The notes below the pieces were generated by a model. That model was not told the origin of the DNA. It saw only the letters and a list, made by a program, of their open reading frames with translations, and made no database searches. A stretch of DNA of 64,000 nucleotides, from the NCBI RefSeq assembly GCF_018687715.1, contig NC_056752.1, forward strand, positions 10,244,001 through 10,308,000, written 5' to 3'. Position 1 is the stretch's first letter; each line of letters opens with the position of its first letter. The translations under genes and the position numbers were made by a program. Below, piece after piece: positions 37,101-49,346 of this stretch. Origin of the DNA: Carya illinoinensis (Eukaryota; Streptophyta; Magnoliopsida; Fagales; Juglandaceae).

Positions 37101-37425
37101 CCTACATATTTTATTTGCCCCATTTTCCATGTAGGTTCTTCAGTTCCTAACATTATGAATACATCTCTGATTTGAAATATTTCAAGAAACTCTTAATGCA
37201 GAATCCTTCTTTACTAGATTAATCTTATTTGCAAACTTGCAGGAAGTCATGCAAGACCCACATGTGGCAGCAGATGGCTTTACTTATGAAGCAGAGGCTT
37301 TGAGGGGATGGCTAGACAGTGGGCGTGATACTTCACCAACGACAAATATGAAGCTTGCACATTGCAATCTTGTCCCAAACCATGCTCTTCGCTCTGCCAT
37401 ACAGGAATGGCTTCAACAACAGTGA
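31192..37425 (+). CDS. PUB33: U-box domain-containing protein 33-like: USP domain, coiled coil, kinase, U-box E3
   Basis: Predicted RING-like E3 ubiquitin ligase fused to a receptor-like-cytoplasmic-type kinase, about 885 aa. Nine exons with consistent phases: 31192-31456, 31828-31949, 32290-32411, 32944-33048, 33263-33695, 33882-34019, 34679-35206, 36369-37130 and 37243-37425 (TGA). Residues 1 to about 200 are a USP-like domain (VIYVAVSKDVKKSKPTLMWA, DLVMGAAADKHYSR). A Ser-rich linker follows, then a Glu/Lys coiled coil at about 350-515. The kinase spans about 530-800, with glycine loop GEGGYG, VAVK lysine, HGDLKPAN catalytic loop and DFG. The loop has Gly where RD kinases have Arg. The C-terminal U-box is ICPIFHEVMQDPHVAADGFTYE. 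Order and length match Arabidopsis PUB33-type proteins. The start ATG is the first in frame with the USP domain. Intron 7 carries a SINE. Confidence 0.93.
35749..36055 (+). mobile_element. tRNA-derived SINE in intron 7 of the U-box gene
   Basis: The head carries pol III promoter boxes: A-box-like GATGGCTCAATGGT and B-box GTCCTGAGTTCAAATCC about 55 nt later. The body has the CCGCCTAAGGATTC, CCCACCGTCTAAGC and GGTAGGGTGCTCTGTGG motifs and ends in GGCCAGGGAAAAAAATATTA. It is about 300 bp, in the same orientation as the gene and well away from both splice sites. Target duplications were not clearly found. Confidence 0.75.
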
Positions 37426-37554
37426 AATCTTTGTCGTTTTCCTTTCTACTGAGTAGGAGCATAAGTTTTCTTTCATTTCCTTTCTATGTTAAATATGATA
37501 GTTTGCTGAAAAGAACATATCATATTCCTATTGTATAAAGGACGCACAACTAAG

Positions 37555-37670
37555 TGTTGGGTTGTCCCACATTAGTTGTGGAAGGGGCTGGTAGTCAGTT
37601 TATAAGTGTGAGAAAAAACCTCACCTCTTGAGTTAGCTTTTAAGATTGAGAGACTTGAGACCATTCAACA
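37555..37670 (+). mobile_element. 116-bp solo LTR (TRIM-like), target duplication CTAAG
   Basis: It starts TGTTGGGTTGTCCCACAT and ends CCATTCAACA, with perfect flanking CTAAG at 37550-37554 and 37671-37675. The first 18 bases match the start of plant TRIM/small LTR families as I remember them. There is no internal domain, so it is a solo LTR. It lies 130 bp past the U-box gene stop, probably in its 3' UTR or just beyond. Confidence 0.85.
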
Positions 37671-37675
37671 CTAAG

Positions 37676-38441
37676 CACATGATATTTTCGATCCTCTAGT
37701 ATATAACCATGTATCCTTTATATGGTAGCATGTAATTTTCATCTATAGAATAACATACCACCACCGTTCATTCTATGAGCTTTGCTGTGGCTCAGAGAAA
37801 TATTCAAAAAGTGTGGGGTTTCTCTCTTCTGGGTTTTGATTGGCGGATTTACAAGATTCCTGTCTTACTCTTTTCAGAGTGATGTGGTACTTGAATCTGA
37901 GGGGAAAGTTCTCCTCATGATATTTTCATGGAAGAACAAGAAACAACTACACCTAAACTAAACCACTCCAGTGGAATTTAACAATCACTACAATACCACA
38001 CGCATGGCTTATTTAATCACATCGAACTCTTTATCAAGTATGGGAACCTCGTGAGATTAACAGTAAAAAGCTCACATTTCAATAGTTGGATATTGTAGAA
38101 AAATAGAAAAACTAAATTGGAAGGTTAACAAGATATTCACCTAAATTAGGATGCTAGCCAAAAATGCTACATAACACGTTAGTCAATCAAAAACTCTTGC
38201 ATGACATATAAATGCCACGTAGATATTTTTAAAGAGAGATTGATAGAGGTATTTTGAAAAATTTTAAAAATTAAGTCTCGATTTGTATAAACATGAAAAC
38301 TTAGATATAGTTTTTGCAATTAATAGTTTTTATAATTCAAAAAAATATAGACAGAAGATTTAAATTAATTAATATTTAATGTGTCCATTACAAAGAAGAG
38401 CGGTTCTACTTCCACTGATGGTTTAATATTAGATGTGTACC
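37676..38441. other. Intergenic
   Basis: I see no gene or definable repeat. AT-rich sequence between the solo LTR and the foldback element. Confidence 0.5.
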
Positions 38442-38448
38442 GAACAGT

Positions 38449-40361
38449 AGGGGTGAGTTCGATCTGGTCCAAGTAGGTTTGCGGACCAGACCGGACCTAT
38501 TCGCTCCAGGGTTTTCGCACCTTGGACCAGACCGAACTCCCTCAGGACCGGTTCGGTCTGGTCCTATTCGGTCCGGTCCAGTCCGGTCGGTCCATTCGGT
38601 CCACAGTTGACTTTTTTTTTTTTTTAATCTAATGACATTTTGTTTAATACTTATGTAATTATATTGTGATATATTTAATATATATATAATAGTATATATA
38701 TATATATATTAGTAATACGCTAATACTATTAGTCTATTAGTAATAATATTATAACTAATAACTATATGTAATAATAACTATATTATAATTAATAACTATA
38801 TGTAATAATAGTAATAGTGATAACTATATATGTAACCATATGTAATACTAATAACTAATACTATTAGTCTATTAGTACTAATAACTATACTAGTACTAAT
38901 ACTATAACTAATAACTATATGTAATGATAGTAATACTATATGTAATACTATATTAAATAATAGTAATACTCTTATTACTAATACTCTATGTAGTTATAGT
39001 GATTTAATACTAACATATTACATATTAAGTTAACTATACTAATACTATTATAAATTTACATATATATGATATATTATAATTTATACTATAACTTTTATAA
39101 TATGTTAATACATTAATATATATACTAGTATTATATATATTTTTTGATCAGTTATACAAGTACTATATATTATATTTAATAGTTATACATTAAAGACTAT
39201 AGTAATACATTGATACTAAATATATATAGTTATAAACTTATAATGATTTAGTTATTATAAATTTATAATTAGTATAACTATATAATTGTATTAGTATTAG
39301 ACTATTAGTAATTCAATTTGGCTATATTATATTAGTAATATTAGTTATGTTGAATCAGTTAGTTAGTATAACTATATTCTACATTATTAGTATTACTATA
39401 AATATTAGAATTAGTTATAACTATATAGCCTATATTAGAATTGAGTCTTAGACTATATAATAGACTAATAGTATTAGTACAACTATATAAGTATATTGTA
39501 TAGCTATATATTAGTTTTAATTATAGTGATTAGTATAACTATATAATAGTAGACTATTAGTATAACTATATATTAGTATTAGTTATACTGTTATGGTAAT
39601 TTAGTATATTATAATTTATATGTTATATTTAAACTATAACTCTTATAATATATTAATATATACTAGTACTATATATTATAGTTATATATTAAATAATATA
39701 ATAATACATTCATACTAAATATATATAATTATATTTCTAGTGATTTAGTCATTAACTTATTATGATTAGTATAACTATAGAAATTATAATAGTATTAGAC
39801 CATTAATATAGCTATATATTAGTAATATTAGTTATGGTGAATCAATGCTTTAGTATAACTATATAAGTTAATGATTTATATATATTAATTAAATATAAGT
39901 ATAGTAATAATTAAATTATATTAATTAAAATGATAAATATACTATATAGCTATACATAGTATTAATTATAGTGATTAGTATAACTATATAAATTATATAA
40001 TAGTATATTAGTATTAATAGTAGACTATTAGTATAGGTCACTGTAGCTATTGTTGAAGTATTAGTTATAGTGATTTAGTATAACTATATTAGTATAAGTA
40101 TAACTATAGTCTACTATTAATATTTTTTTTTATACCATATATAATTATATACAACTATTATATAAATAATATATATAAATATATTTTTTTTAATTTTCTA
40201 TTCGGTCCGGTCCGGTCCGGTCCGGGGTGATAAACTCTCGGACCGGGACCGGACCGAACCCTTTCGGTCCCTTAGAAATCGGACCGGACCGGACCGGTCC
40301 CAATTCGGTCCGGTCCGGTCCAAACATATCCCGTCCGGACCTTCCGATTCTTAACCCTACA
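38449..40361. mobile_element. hAT-like foldback element, GGTCCG arms and 1.5-kb AT core
   Basis: It is flanked by GAACAGT (38442-38448 and 40362-40368; 7 of an expected 8). The ends are AGGGGTGAG at the left and CTTAACCCTACA at the right, an imperfect inverted pair. Each arm (about 150 bp) is an array of GGTCCG/CGGACC motifs that can pair with each other within and between arms. The core (38620-40190) is almost entirely A/T with reiterated TAGTATAACTATAT and TAATACTA motifs. No coding capacity. It resembles, on a larger scale, the elements at 13629 and 26588. Confidence 0.7.
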
Positions 40362-40368
40362 GAACAGT

Positions 40369-41635
40369 GTCATTTTTAAAAAAAATATATTTTAAATCAT
40401 TTTAAATATTTAAAAAAAATAAATTTATAAATGTAAAAAAAATAATTTTTTAACTATTAAATTAAAAAAATGCAATTAGATAGAAAAATTCGGTGGGAGT
40501 AGTGTACTGTGTTTCTCTACAAAGAAACATCCTATATAAACCCATTCAAACTCGTTTGGTTATTGGAGTGCACTGAGATTAATTCAGTTTAGTTTAATTT
40601 TAAATTGAATCTAACATTTAAATACACAACTCTCAAATCACTAAACTCATCTCAATTTAAAATATTTTTACATATGAGACTTAAAATATTTTTTAACTCA
40701 ACACTTCTTTATGCATGACTCATAATCTTTTTTAACTTCACGTAAATAAATTTGAACTCATCTAAAATGAATTATATAAAATTTATTCAAACATCTCAAC
40801 TTATTACTATTTATAAATAATTTGAATACACTCCGTGTTAAAGTCGCTTTAAAGTCAAAAAATTGTAAGGTGAGAAGTCTCCCTCATGGGCGTGGCCCCC
40901 AATGCCAGGTTCAACTTGGTTGGTTGACTTGGAATCCTTCGTTAAATGACTCCCTACTCGCCACAAATCGATTAAATCAGTAATAATACTATATATATTT
41001 ATATTTATAAGAGACATAAATGTCAATTTCAATCATGAATTGTTTGAGAATTAATGGCATTATTATTATTGTAGGTCCGCTTAATTGTAATGTTTTTCTT
41101 CTCATTTTCTCCGACCTCTTCAACTCTTGATATTTATTGTGAATAATTGATTTAAAAATAAGATTAATGTTAAATATAGTTATTAATTATATAAATATAA
41201 TGCACTTCTTTTGTGTAAAATTTATCATTAAAAAAATTATTTATTATATAAATTTTATATTTATTCATTTTTTTAAAAAAAATGTGCATTGTGCAATTTA
41301 TTATATAAATTTTATGTACAATCATTTTTATGTACTCTATTAATATCATTAATTGCATCTCTTTTTTAATATAAAATAATTATTTTAATCGGTAAAACAT
41401 GGGAAAACATAAAGCTAGTCAAGCACTAGCTTAAAAATGGTGAAACATGGGGAAACTAGGATTTGCACCCAATATTCAGATTGCTCAAGTAATAAGGTCT
41501 CAATGCCGAAAGTGATAAGAGTGGTAAAAGCAACTATACATTTATTACATCCAAAATAGCAACCCTAGTCATTAAAAGTCATTAGGACCTCTACACCTTT
41601 CACAAAATTGTGAACCAGAGAGACAAGTTATAAAC
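40369..41635. other. Intergenic with a degenerate MITE
   Basis: No gene. A possible degenerate MITE lies at about 40553-40832 (GTTTGGTTATTGGAGTG ... TTTGAATACACTCC). The rest is AT-rich. The CBS-domain exons expected after the PPR pseudogene on the minus strand are not here. Confidence 0.5.
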
Positions 41636-44583
41636 CTGAGGCAGTAGGTGAGGAACTGAACATGGATTTGTAAATCCAAACAAGGCTTCCATCCGCAGGG
41701 CAACCTGCATTACAGATGTACAGTCAGGGTGGCTAAAAACGTAACCCAAAAACAGCATGAGTAACATATCAGGAGCAAAACAAAAAATTAAAAATTAAAA
41801 AAAAAAAAAATCCAGAAAAGTGCCTAGCTTATCAACTACCACAAAAGAAGGTCAAAGAATAATGAGGTGGAAACTAGACAACATATCCAAGAAGGCAATC
41901 GAAAGTGAATTCGAGAGGTCACACCAAACGATTGAGCTATGCAGTCTTAAGCTTACCCTATTTTTTGGCCTAATATTCAATCATGAAAAGTAAAAGAGTT
42001 AACATACCAAGCCTCCCCGACTTGTCCATGAAACTCCCTTCCATCTCTTGACAATATTTTTAAGATTTTCAATAGCCACCTCAACCTGGGGAAGAAAAAA
42101 CCCATTAAAATTTAAAAGGCAGATACAAAAATGAAAAAGTTCAAATTTTAAATTTACACATGCCAATAACCAAGATTACAATTAACAGTAAAGGAAGCAA
42201 GAGTTACAAATTGCCGATTCCAAAAAAATAAGGGCATGGAAGTGTTTTTGCAAAAGCTCTTAGTTTCCACATTTCCTAATCCATAATTTTTCTTTTGTTT
42301 TATTCTTCCCTTTGTCATCAATCCTGAGTTCATATTGAACACCACCTCTGTTGTAACAATTAATAAGAACAATGCAATTCAGAGACAGTAGGTGAAACTT
42401 ATGCTAGTTGGTTGAGGCAACATGCATAGCAAATACCCTTTTGTCTATCATTCACATAACGAGCTCCCAGGCTACAACCTCACTAATGCAAATCTAAGTT
42501 GCACATGCAATAACTACTTTGCATCAAACACCATCAAGAAAAACCTAAGTAACTGTTTCTGGCAGATCTAATGCCTGATCATCATTTAAAGCTGCCTCCA
42601 TGAGAAGATTATCAGCTTCTTCTAGAATCGTTAGGGAGATGGTTCCAGCAGTATCTGGCCACATGCGCTTACGCAGAGTTTTGACCATATCATAATCTCC
42701 TCTACCAGCAAAAGTACGCATCAAGGAAAGATAGAGATGGGGCTTTGGTCGCAAGTCTGGGTTCCCACCAGCGTGCTTTAGTATTTCTCCAAATGTACAG
42801 AGAGCATCTAAACATCACAGACAGTAGGTGAACACTTGATTTGTAGAACAACACTACATATTTTTAGTTCTCAATACATTAAAACAGAATCTGGTATCTT
42901 CCTTGCAATGCATTAAGTGGAAACAAGGAGAATAATAAATTTTCATCAACAAGATTTAGGTGAAAATGTTGTTGCTACTGTATAAATTACATCTGCGCCA
43001 CTTTTCCAAATTTTAAGTCATGTCAGCATAATGAACAACTGCAAAGATTTCAACTAGGATCGCTACCATATACAATCCAAATCTAGTTTCGTTGTGTAGC
43101 CTAGTCTTATTATGGAATTCTGAAGGAAAATTCAAATGCAGCATACCCTTAGTCGCACCACAATTTAGAAATGCATCAACCATTGCTGTGTATGCTGTTC
43201 GATCTATATACAAATCATGATATGATTTCATTTCCAACACAATCTTCTGAACTGAGAGCAGATCCTTGCAATGCGCAAAACCCTACCAAAGAAAGAAGGA
43301 TGAAAGGTTTGTTCAGAACTTGAACTAACAAGATAAATATACAGGGCGAAGATACAGATTCTTTGTATCCATCCTTGCACAAGCTATAACATGATAATGT
43401 CTAGATACTGTACATTATGAGTACTTTTTTTTTTTATATATATATATTTGGATAATTGTTAACACTGTGCGAGGGAACAACTGACCTTGAGTAATATTGT
43501 ATAAGTGACAACATCAGGGAAAAGGCCATGGCCATATTTCTGAGCTTTGTCCTGACCAGAAAAAAGTGTAATTTTAGTAATCTAGGCAATTCTCTTCAGC
43601 TATTAAAGAACAATTTGCAGGCTCTAAACTGGCCTTCTAGATACATGCTTGCGACCTTCATTTCCTTGAACACATGCTTTGCTGCATCCAACTTTTCACT
43701 CTTGACACAAGCAAAGATTAGCGTATTATAGGTGAGCTTATCGGGCCTTAATCCTAAACGCAGTATTTCTTTATACACGGTTATCGCAGCCTGTGGAAGG
43801 CCTGTGTTTATATAACCCTGAAAGTTTCAGAGAGAAAATGGTTTGAGCAACATGATGGCACTTTAAAATTAGATAATTTGCATCTCGAAAACATGAACGT
43901 TTCAATTAATATCTTACAGACAGGTAAGCGCAGAACCTTCATTAACAAGTTGTATACTGAGACTGAAGGTCTGCTGCCTTCACGGAGCAAAAAACCATAT
44001 CGTGCAAGAAGACCATTAGCACGGCGTAGATCTCCTGCACTACAGTAATCCAAGTGAGGTATATCAATGAGCATGATGTCATCATGGAGCAGCAGTTTGC
44101 AGCTTGATTGGAAACACAAGTAATCAAAAGCTAACTATGAATTTGGTAAATAATTTGGAATACACTGACCAGCTTCAATCAAGGCATTTAGTAGCCCGTA
44201 GATAATTGGTGGCTGATAGCTTTGGACAACCCACAGCAGAATCTTGCTCCACGGACTCAAGTAATTGAAATGCTTCATCGGTTCTTCGAGCCAAGCCCAA
44301 GCCCTTCACCATTAGATTTTTGAGAAGGGAGGGGAGCACAAACCGCGCTTAAAAAGAGATACTTACAATGTCTGCTTACATAAATTCTTAGCCCAGAAAA
44401 CTAAGGTACCTTCAAAAGTGTAGCGTATGTAACAGTGTCAACTCCACAATTGTCTGACTTTGACATTTCATCGAAAATCTGAAGAGCCGAATCAACGTCA
44501 CCAAAATGAACACAGGCCTCCACATTTAAGATTAATTTCAGAACTCAATGCTGGCTATGCATGTTATTAGGTGTTCTAACTGC
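41636..44583 (-). pseudogene. Decayed PPR gene (At5g10690/CBSPPR1-like), CBS half missing
   Basis: Exon-like blocks on the minus strand with mostly good splice sites: 44410-44583, 44170-44303, 43937-44034, 43656-43817, 43486-43551, 43147-43282, 42577-42807, 42008-42085 and 41636-41704. They encode pentatricopeptide repeats, e.g. AITVYKEILRLGLRPDKLTYN, DVDSALQIFDEM and VTYTILLK, and then [13 protein letters not shown]. The closest family I know is the plant PPR protein with C-terminal CBS domains. Damage: about 54 extra bases inside the first block; a one-base frameshift in the second (after GCPKLS); a GC instead of GT donor after block seven (LNDDQ); and loss of everything after VPHLLPQ, where the reading frame soon stops. 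The N-terminal exons are also not found. A short transcript may persist but no full protein is possible. Confidence 0.8.
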
Positions 44584-45424
44584 CTGGGGAAAAAATAAAT
44601 GGTCGAGTTTCATGGCACAAAACGGCAAAAACCATATGTTATCGCCTCGAGAATTAAAAACCTTAACCAACGTAAACGACATATAATTCTCACCTGAAGT
44701 GTCAAAACTAAAATCAGCCAATATTCCCAAGCAGACTTGAAAACAGAGTCTAGACTTGTCAATATTCGCAGGAAAATCTCATCGTACATAGTTAATGGTG
44801 GACGGAAAAAGATAAGCACAGAATGCTTCACATACGTGCTTTCATTGACAAGAATTTCGTCCCACTTCTTCCACCACCTAAATCAGCTGGCGTCATTAGA
44901 AATTTAGCACTTTACATTGTGCACGGAATGCATAAAAAAGGAAACAAATTTCTTCTTCTTCTCTTTTCTTTTTTTCTTTTTTTTTTTTTTTTTTTTTTTT
45001 TTTTCCCTCTTGTTTGTTCAGTGCCCATTATAATGTTAAAAGTATCCACGATTATAAATGGAATGCTATGAAAATAATCAAAATGGAAGAATGCCATACA
45101 ACAGAATGGTTACATATTCATGAGAAGTCAATCAAGCAATACTTTTCTGTCACTATTTTTATTCTGTTTGCTACTGAACGAACCATCATCGGGCTTGCAT
45201 GAAAAACTCGGGCACTGATCAGCTGAAAGCAGTGTGCAAGATAACTTAAAATAATATATCCATCTTAGTTAATTTCCATCTGAAAATGATATATGGTTTT
45301 GGCCTCTCAGTCCTCATACTGCTTGCCTTACTTCCAAAAAAATATCATGGAGAAACAAATATTGAAAGAGACATTAACTAACATATGTGGGAACAACATT
45401 CGAAGAAACTGAACAGGCCCAAAC
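44584..45424. other. Intergenic, poly(T) tract
   Basis: It contains a roughly 34-nt T run (about 44971-45004). The minus-strand frame at about 44690-44831 ends at a plausible donor but matches nothing I recognise. It might be remains of the missing 5' part of the PPR gene, but the residues do not fit. Confidence 0.4.
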
Positions 45425-47334
45425 TTAAGTGTTTGCAACCAACTGCTCAGGAAAATCGTGGTGCGAGCTTCCATCCCCAGTTCTTGCAGCATCCTCATCA
45501 GTCACTTGGCCTTCCACTTGTCCTCCCTCAATCTCCCTGTGTTTGTACGACAAACCGTACATCTGTCTCCTTGCTTCCCTACGAGCCGCCCTCTCTGATA
45601 GTTTCAGATCTTTAAAACCCTGTTCGAACTTTTCTTCATCCTCGGGTGAGAAGAAGACAACTTCCATTTTCCCAAGCTCTTCGTACAGCTTCTCAATCTT
45701 AGCTTTCCAGTAGAGGCCCATTTCTGTGTCCATCTTGTGGTAAGGAGTTTTCAGCAGGTACTCATCAATCCCACCTGCCTTGTCTATGCAGCGGAGGGCG
45801 TGTGTGGTGACTTTAACTCGAATATGGCGGTCTAAAATGTAACTGAAGAGCCGCTTCTCCTGGACATTCGGCTTCCAAGTTCTCCTTGACCTATCAACAC
45901 AGTTTCAGAAGTTCTGAATATACAGTTCTTCTAAATTGATAAACAACAACAGAAATTCAAAATTCCAAGACAGAACAAGCATGAGACTCCATGTATGTTG
46001 CAAAATAACGGAGCCAGCAATAAAAACAGTGAACATGTAGCCCATGGACACAGTAGGGAAGACAAGGCGTAAAATAACTAATAGGATAGAGTGTCTCTTC
46101 ACATATCAGAGATGGAAATATGTCTAATCTTACAAGAAAGCAAAACTCGTAACAGCCTTTAGTCTTCTAAACTCCGTAGGGAAGACAAGGCGTAAAATAA
46201 CTAATAGGATGGGGTGTCTCTTCACACATCAGAGATGGTAATATGTCTAATTTACAAGAAAGCGAGACTCATAACAGCCTTTAGTCTTCTAAACTCCACT
46301 AATACCTCTGCCAATCAACTTGCTACTACCATCAAGAATTGCATGCAGTTTACGGTAGGGAATTAGAACATGCTCGAACTTGAAGCTACATATCGGGAAT
46401 CATTTGATGTAGATCTGGTTATATAAAGAAAAGACTAAAGTTTGGATTCGGAAAGCATTTCATCTCATCTCATCTCGTCTCATCATTATAACTTTTTCAA
46501 ATTCTCACATAAAATATAATAAATAATTTAACTTTTTCAAATCAGAACAAAATAATATTAAAAAATAATATTTTATTTAACTTTTATCTTTCATCTAAAA
46601 CCATTTTACCTCATCTCTGAATTCAAACCAAAATGAAAAACAAACTTGAAAAAAGAAAACGTACTCATCATTGCTAACAACCAACAAGCACAGCGCGCAA
46701 TCCCCAGCTAAAATTAAACCCTCAGAGCTACATTCTTTTTAATTAACAATTCTTCCCAAAAACAAGCCATTAAATCACGTCAACAAGTACATGAACATCA
46801 CACAAGCAAAGCATTAAAAATGGCGGAATCCAAAAAGAGAAAGCTTAGTCAAAATTCCACAAATGAATCCCATTACCCGTATCACAAAATTCAGAACCAA
46901 CACATATCTATATGCGTTACCACAAAATTCAATATTTGAAATTCAAATAAAGGAATTCTAGAAACAAATTTCGGCAGCGCAAAAACATTCACAAAAATAA
47001 AGACCCACTCACGGAAACAGATCAAATACCAAAACCTCTCTAATCCTGCCGAAAATAATATACAATCAAAAGAATTGAAACAAAAAGGGGTTCATTTGAA
47101 AAAAACAATAGAGAGAGAAGAAAAGGATACAGACTTGTTGCCTCCATCTTCACTGACGCGATTGCCGAACTGGATGTGGCGGCCAGCGTAAAGGCCGCGC
47201 TTGGCTCGGCCCATCACCACCTTGCTGTCCGGTATGCACTTCTTCAACGACTCCTTCAGACCCGGTGCCAAGTTCTTCTCCCCTCCCACATTCTTAAGCA
47301 CTTTCTTCATCATCTCCTTCCCTCTGAACGTCAT
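45425..47334 (-). CDS. Mitochondrial large-subunit ribosomal protein bL28m
   Basis: Nuclear gene for the L28 protein of the mitochondrial ribosome, about 221 aa. Exon 1 is 47135-47334 and exon 2 is 45425-45890 (TAA). The intron of about 1.24 kb has donor GTCTGT and acceptor GATAG. The L28 core is GRAKRGLYAGRHIQFGNRVSEDGGNK, continuing in exon 2 with RRTWKPNVQEKRLFSYILD and RHIRVKVTTHALRCIDKAGG, the canonical L28 order. A plant-type C-terminal extension follows (LYWKAKIEKLYEELGKMEVVFF and a charged helix with SERAARREARRQM). No cleavable presequence is obvious before MTFRGKEMMKKVLKN, though this start is basic and amphipathic. The intron contains a MITE (46441-46629) and an internal duplication (46060-46120 with 46170-46240). 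Confidence 0.92.
46441..46629. mobile_element. MITE in the bL28m intron
   Basis: The terminal repeats GTTTGGATTCGGA and the inverted TCTGAATTCAAAC bracket TCATCTCATCTCATCTCGTC, AAAATATAATAAATAATTTAACTTTTTCAAAT and ACCTCATCTC. It is the best-preserved copy of this family in the window. Non-coding. Confidence 0.7.
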
Positions 47335-48653
47335 CTCTCTTTTCTTTCACTTTCTCTTCTTGTCTGAGCTCGTTGGGTGGGAAAGAACAATAGTTCTACA
47401 GACAGTCGTTGATTACAAGCGAGGTGTAGTCGGCTAACGTGGCGTCAGGGCACGTTAGATATTAAAATAAAAAAAATAAAAAAGGGCAAAAATGCAGAAT
47501 GGGTTTCAGTTTTCATATTTCCCGCTTGGTTCTTACAACCATTGGTGCGAGAGGTTCCCATCGAAGCAGCTCCAGCTCACGGCATCACTGCGTGGGTCGT
47601 TCGTTAGTGTGGGTGCAGAAACGAAGTGGGTCGGGCGTTGATTGGTGTGAGTCAAGGTTGTGAATCGGGTTGGGTCAGTGTGGTGGGCTCGATTTGGGTC
47701 AGTGTAGTGGGCTCGGTTTGGGTTGGTGTGGTGGGCTCGGTCTGGGTTAGCATCGTTGCCACTGTTTGGGCCAGGTACGTGGGCTAAGATATCTGGTCAT
47801 CCATCTTGTGGGTCAGGTCCGTGGGTGGGTCAGGTCCGTGGGTCATCTGCGTGGAGCATTTGCGTGAGTTTAATCCGTAAGCTCCCAAGCCATTCTTCAA
47901 TCTGTAATAGTAATTACATTTGCTTAAATAAATACCGGTTATTGATAAACAATAAAGCATGTATTGATTTACTTAACAATATAAAAATTTTGCATTGCAT
48001 TCAGTTAGATATGAAGAAATTTGTTGGCTAAAAATATTAATTTTGAGGTTAAATATTGTGGTTTAATTATTGTGGATTAGTTGTTGTTAAATTTATGTTT
48101 ATAGTTGGATGAACAGAGGATGGCATGTATGTAGTTGGTTTAGTAATCCCTACTACCTTGGTTGTTCATGAAGATGGTATGTTTCTATTGATTTACTTAA
48201 CAATAAAAAAATTTTGGAAGAAAATATAGTTAAATATGTAGAAATATTTTGGCTGAAAATATTAATTTTCTAGTTTCATATTGTGGTTTAATTATTGTGG
48301 TTTAGTTGTTAAATATTTTGGTGGTTTTTTTTTTTTTTTTGGATATATATAAGTAGATGTAAAATTGATTTTTTGTTCCAAGAGCTGGCTATGAAATGTT
48401 TAGAAATATGAAAGAGGGTGGATTTTTATTAATGTGCTATTATTTATTGCACTTTAAAACTATAGTAATCTTGTATTCTATGCTCTTTAAAAGTATATAA
48501 AGTAGTTCCCATGTAGTATTGTTTTATTTATTTTTTCATAGAAGAAGTAGCAAAGGAGATTAGTCATCACTCTTGCTCTTGGTCATTCATGATATAATTT
48601 TCCTGAAACCTTATCAAAGACTAATCTTGGATATTGAACAACTTTTATAGGGC
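47335..48653. other. Divergent intergenic region between bL28m and FAR1 copy 2
   Basis: It contains the bL28m promoter side (pyrimidine-rich leader just upstream of 47334), a GC-richer block at 47520-47900 with minisatellites, and AT-rich DNA to 48653. A duplicated stretch (GAAATWTTTTGGCTRAAAATATTAATTTT... near 48010-48070 and 48235-48310) suggests a local tandem duplication. No separate gene is seen. Confidence 0.5.
47672..47750. repeat. 24-bp minisatellite
   Basis: Three units and a part of GGTCAGTGTGGTGGGCTCGATTTG with substitutions. A second short repeat, GTGGGTCAGGTCC, follows at about 47809-47832. Confidence 0.75.
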
Positions 48654-49223
48654 ATGGGAAAAGGAGAAGAACACCCGTCTTCCCGTACACTATCTAGCTC
48701 AAATCCTCCCACTTCAGTATGTTATTTGAGCCTATATAAAACTTATTGGTATTATAGTTTAGCATTCTAATTATCATTATTATTTTTATGTTAGGACATT
48801 CTTGAAACTGGTTTAGTAAAGTATACAAATTACATGCACGATTACTTTAGACCAGTGCCTGAATGGTCACTAACTATTATGCCATATCAAGCTGGCAACC
48901 AAATTCCAAGCAACATTCAGGTGGTTTTTCAACTTGAATCGTTATGGATTTGTAATTATTTAATAATTTTTATTTAAAGTAGTTTAAAGGTTTTCTTTTT
49001 TTCTTTTAAGCAGAATGTTGGTTACCCATTTCAATATGGGATGAGACCTCCGAGGCTAATTATCAATACAAGCTCCGCAACGAGTGCAAGAGTTGGTGAC
49101 CGAGATACACCCAATTGTTTGGAAACTGAAGAGCCATCTAGTTTCGCTAAAGTTGATGAAGAGAATATCATGGATAGATCAAATGAACAGGAAATCGATG
49201 ATGGCACTACCGGTACACCACAG

Positions 49224-49346
49224 TGTTGAGTACTGTGGAGTCTGGTCCACACCGCTCGAGCGGAGGCATTGGCCGCTCGAGCGAAATCAGGCGGAATCGA
49301 ACGCTCGACGTCAGCTCGAGCGGGAGGAGTTCGCTCGAGCGGGAGG
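49224..49346 (+). repeat. Copia 5' LTR, first part
   Basis: Starts TGTTGAGTACTGTGG. Contains several CGCTCGAGCG palindromes. Broken by the gypsy element after GGAGG (49342-49346). Confidence 0.95.

Noticed and set aside
38620..40190. Reiterated TAGTATAACTATAT sequence as a satellite or CRISPR-like array
   Set aside because: No constant unit or spacing; it is the cryptically simple A/T core of the foldback element.
44610..44831. 73-aa minus-strand frame ending at a plausible splice donor
   Set aside because: Residues match neither the PPR family nor anything else I know, and the flanks are degenerate.
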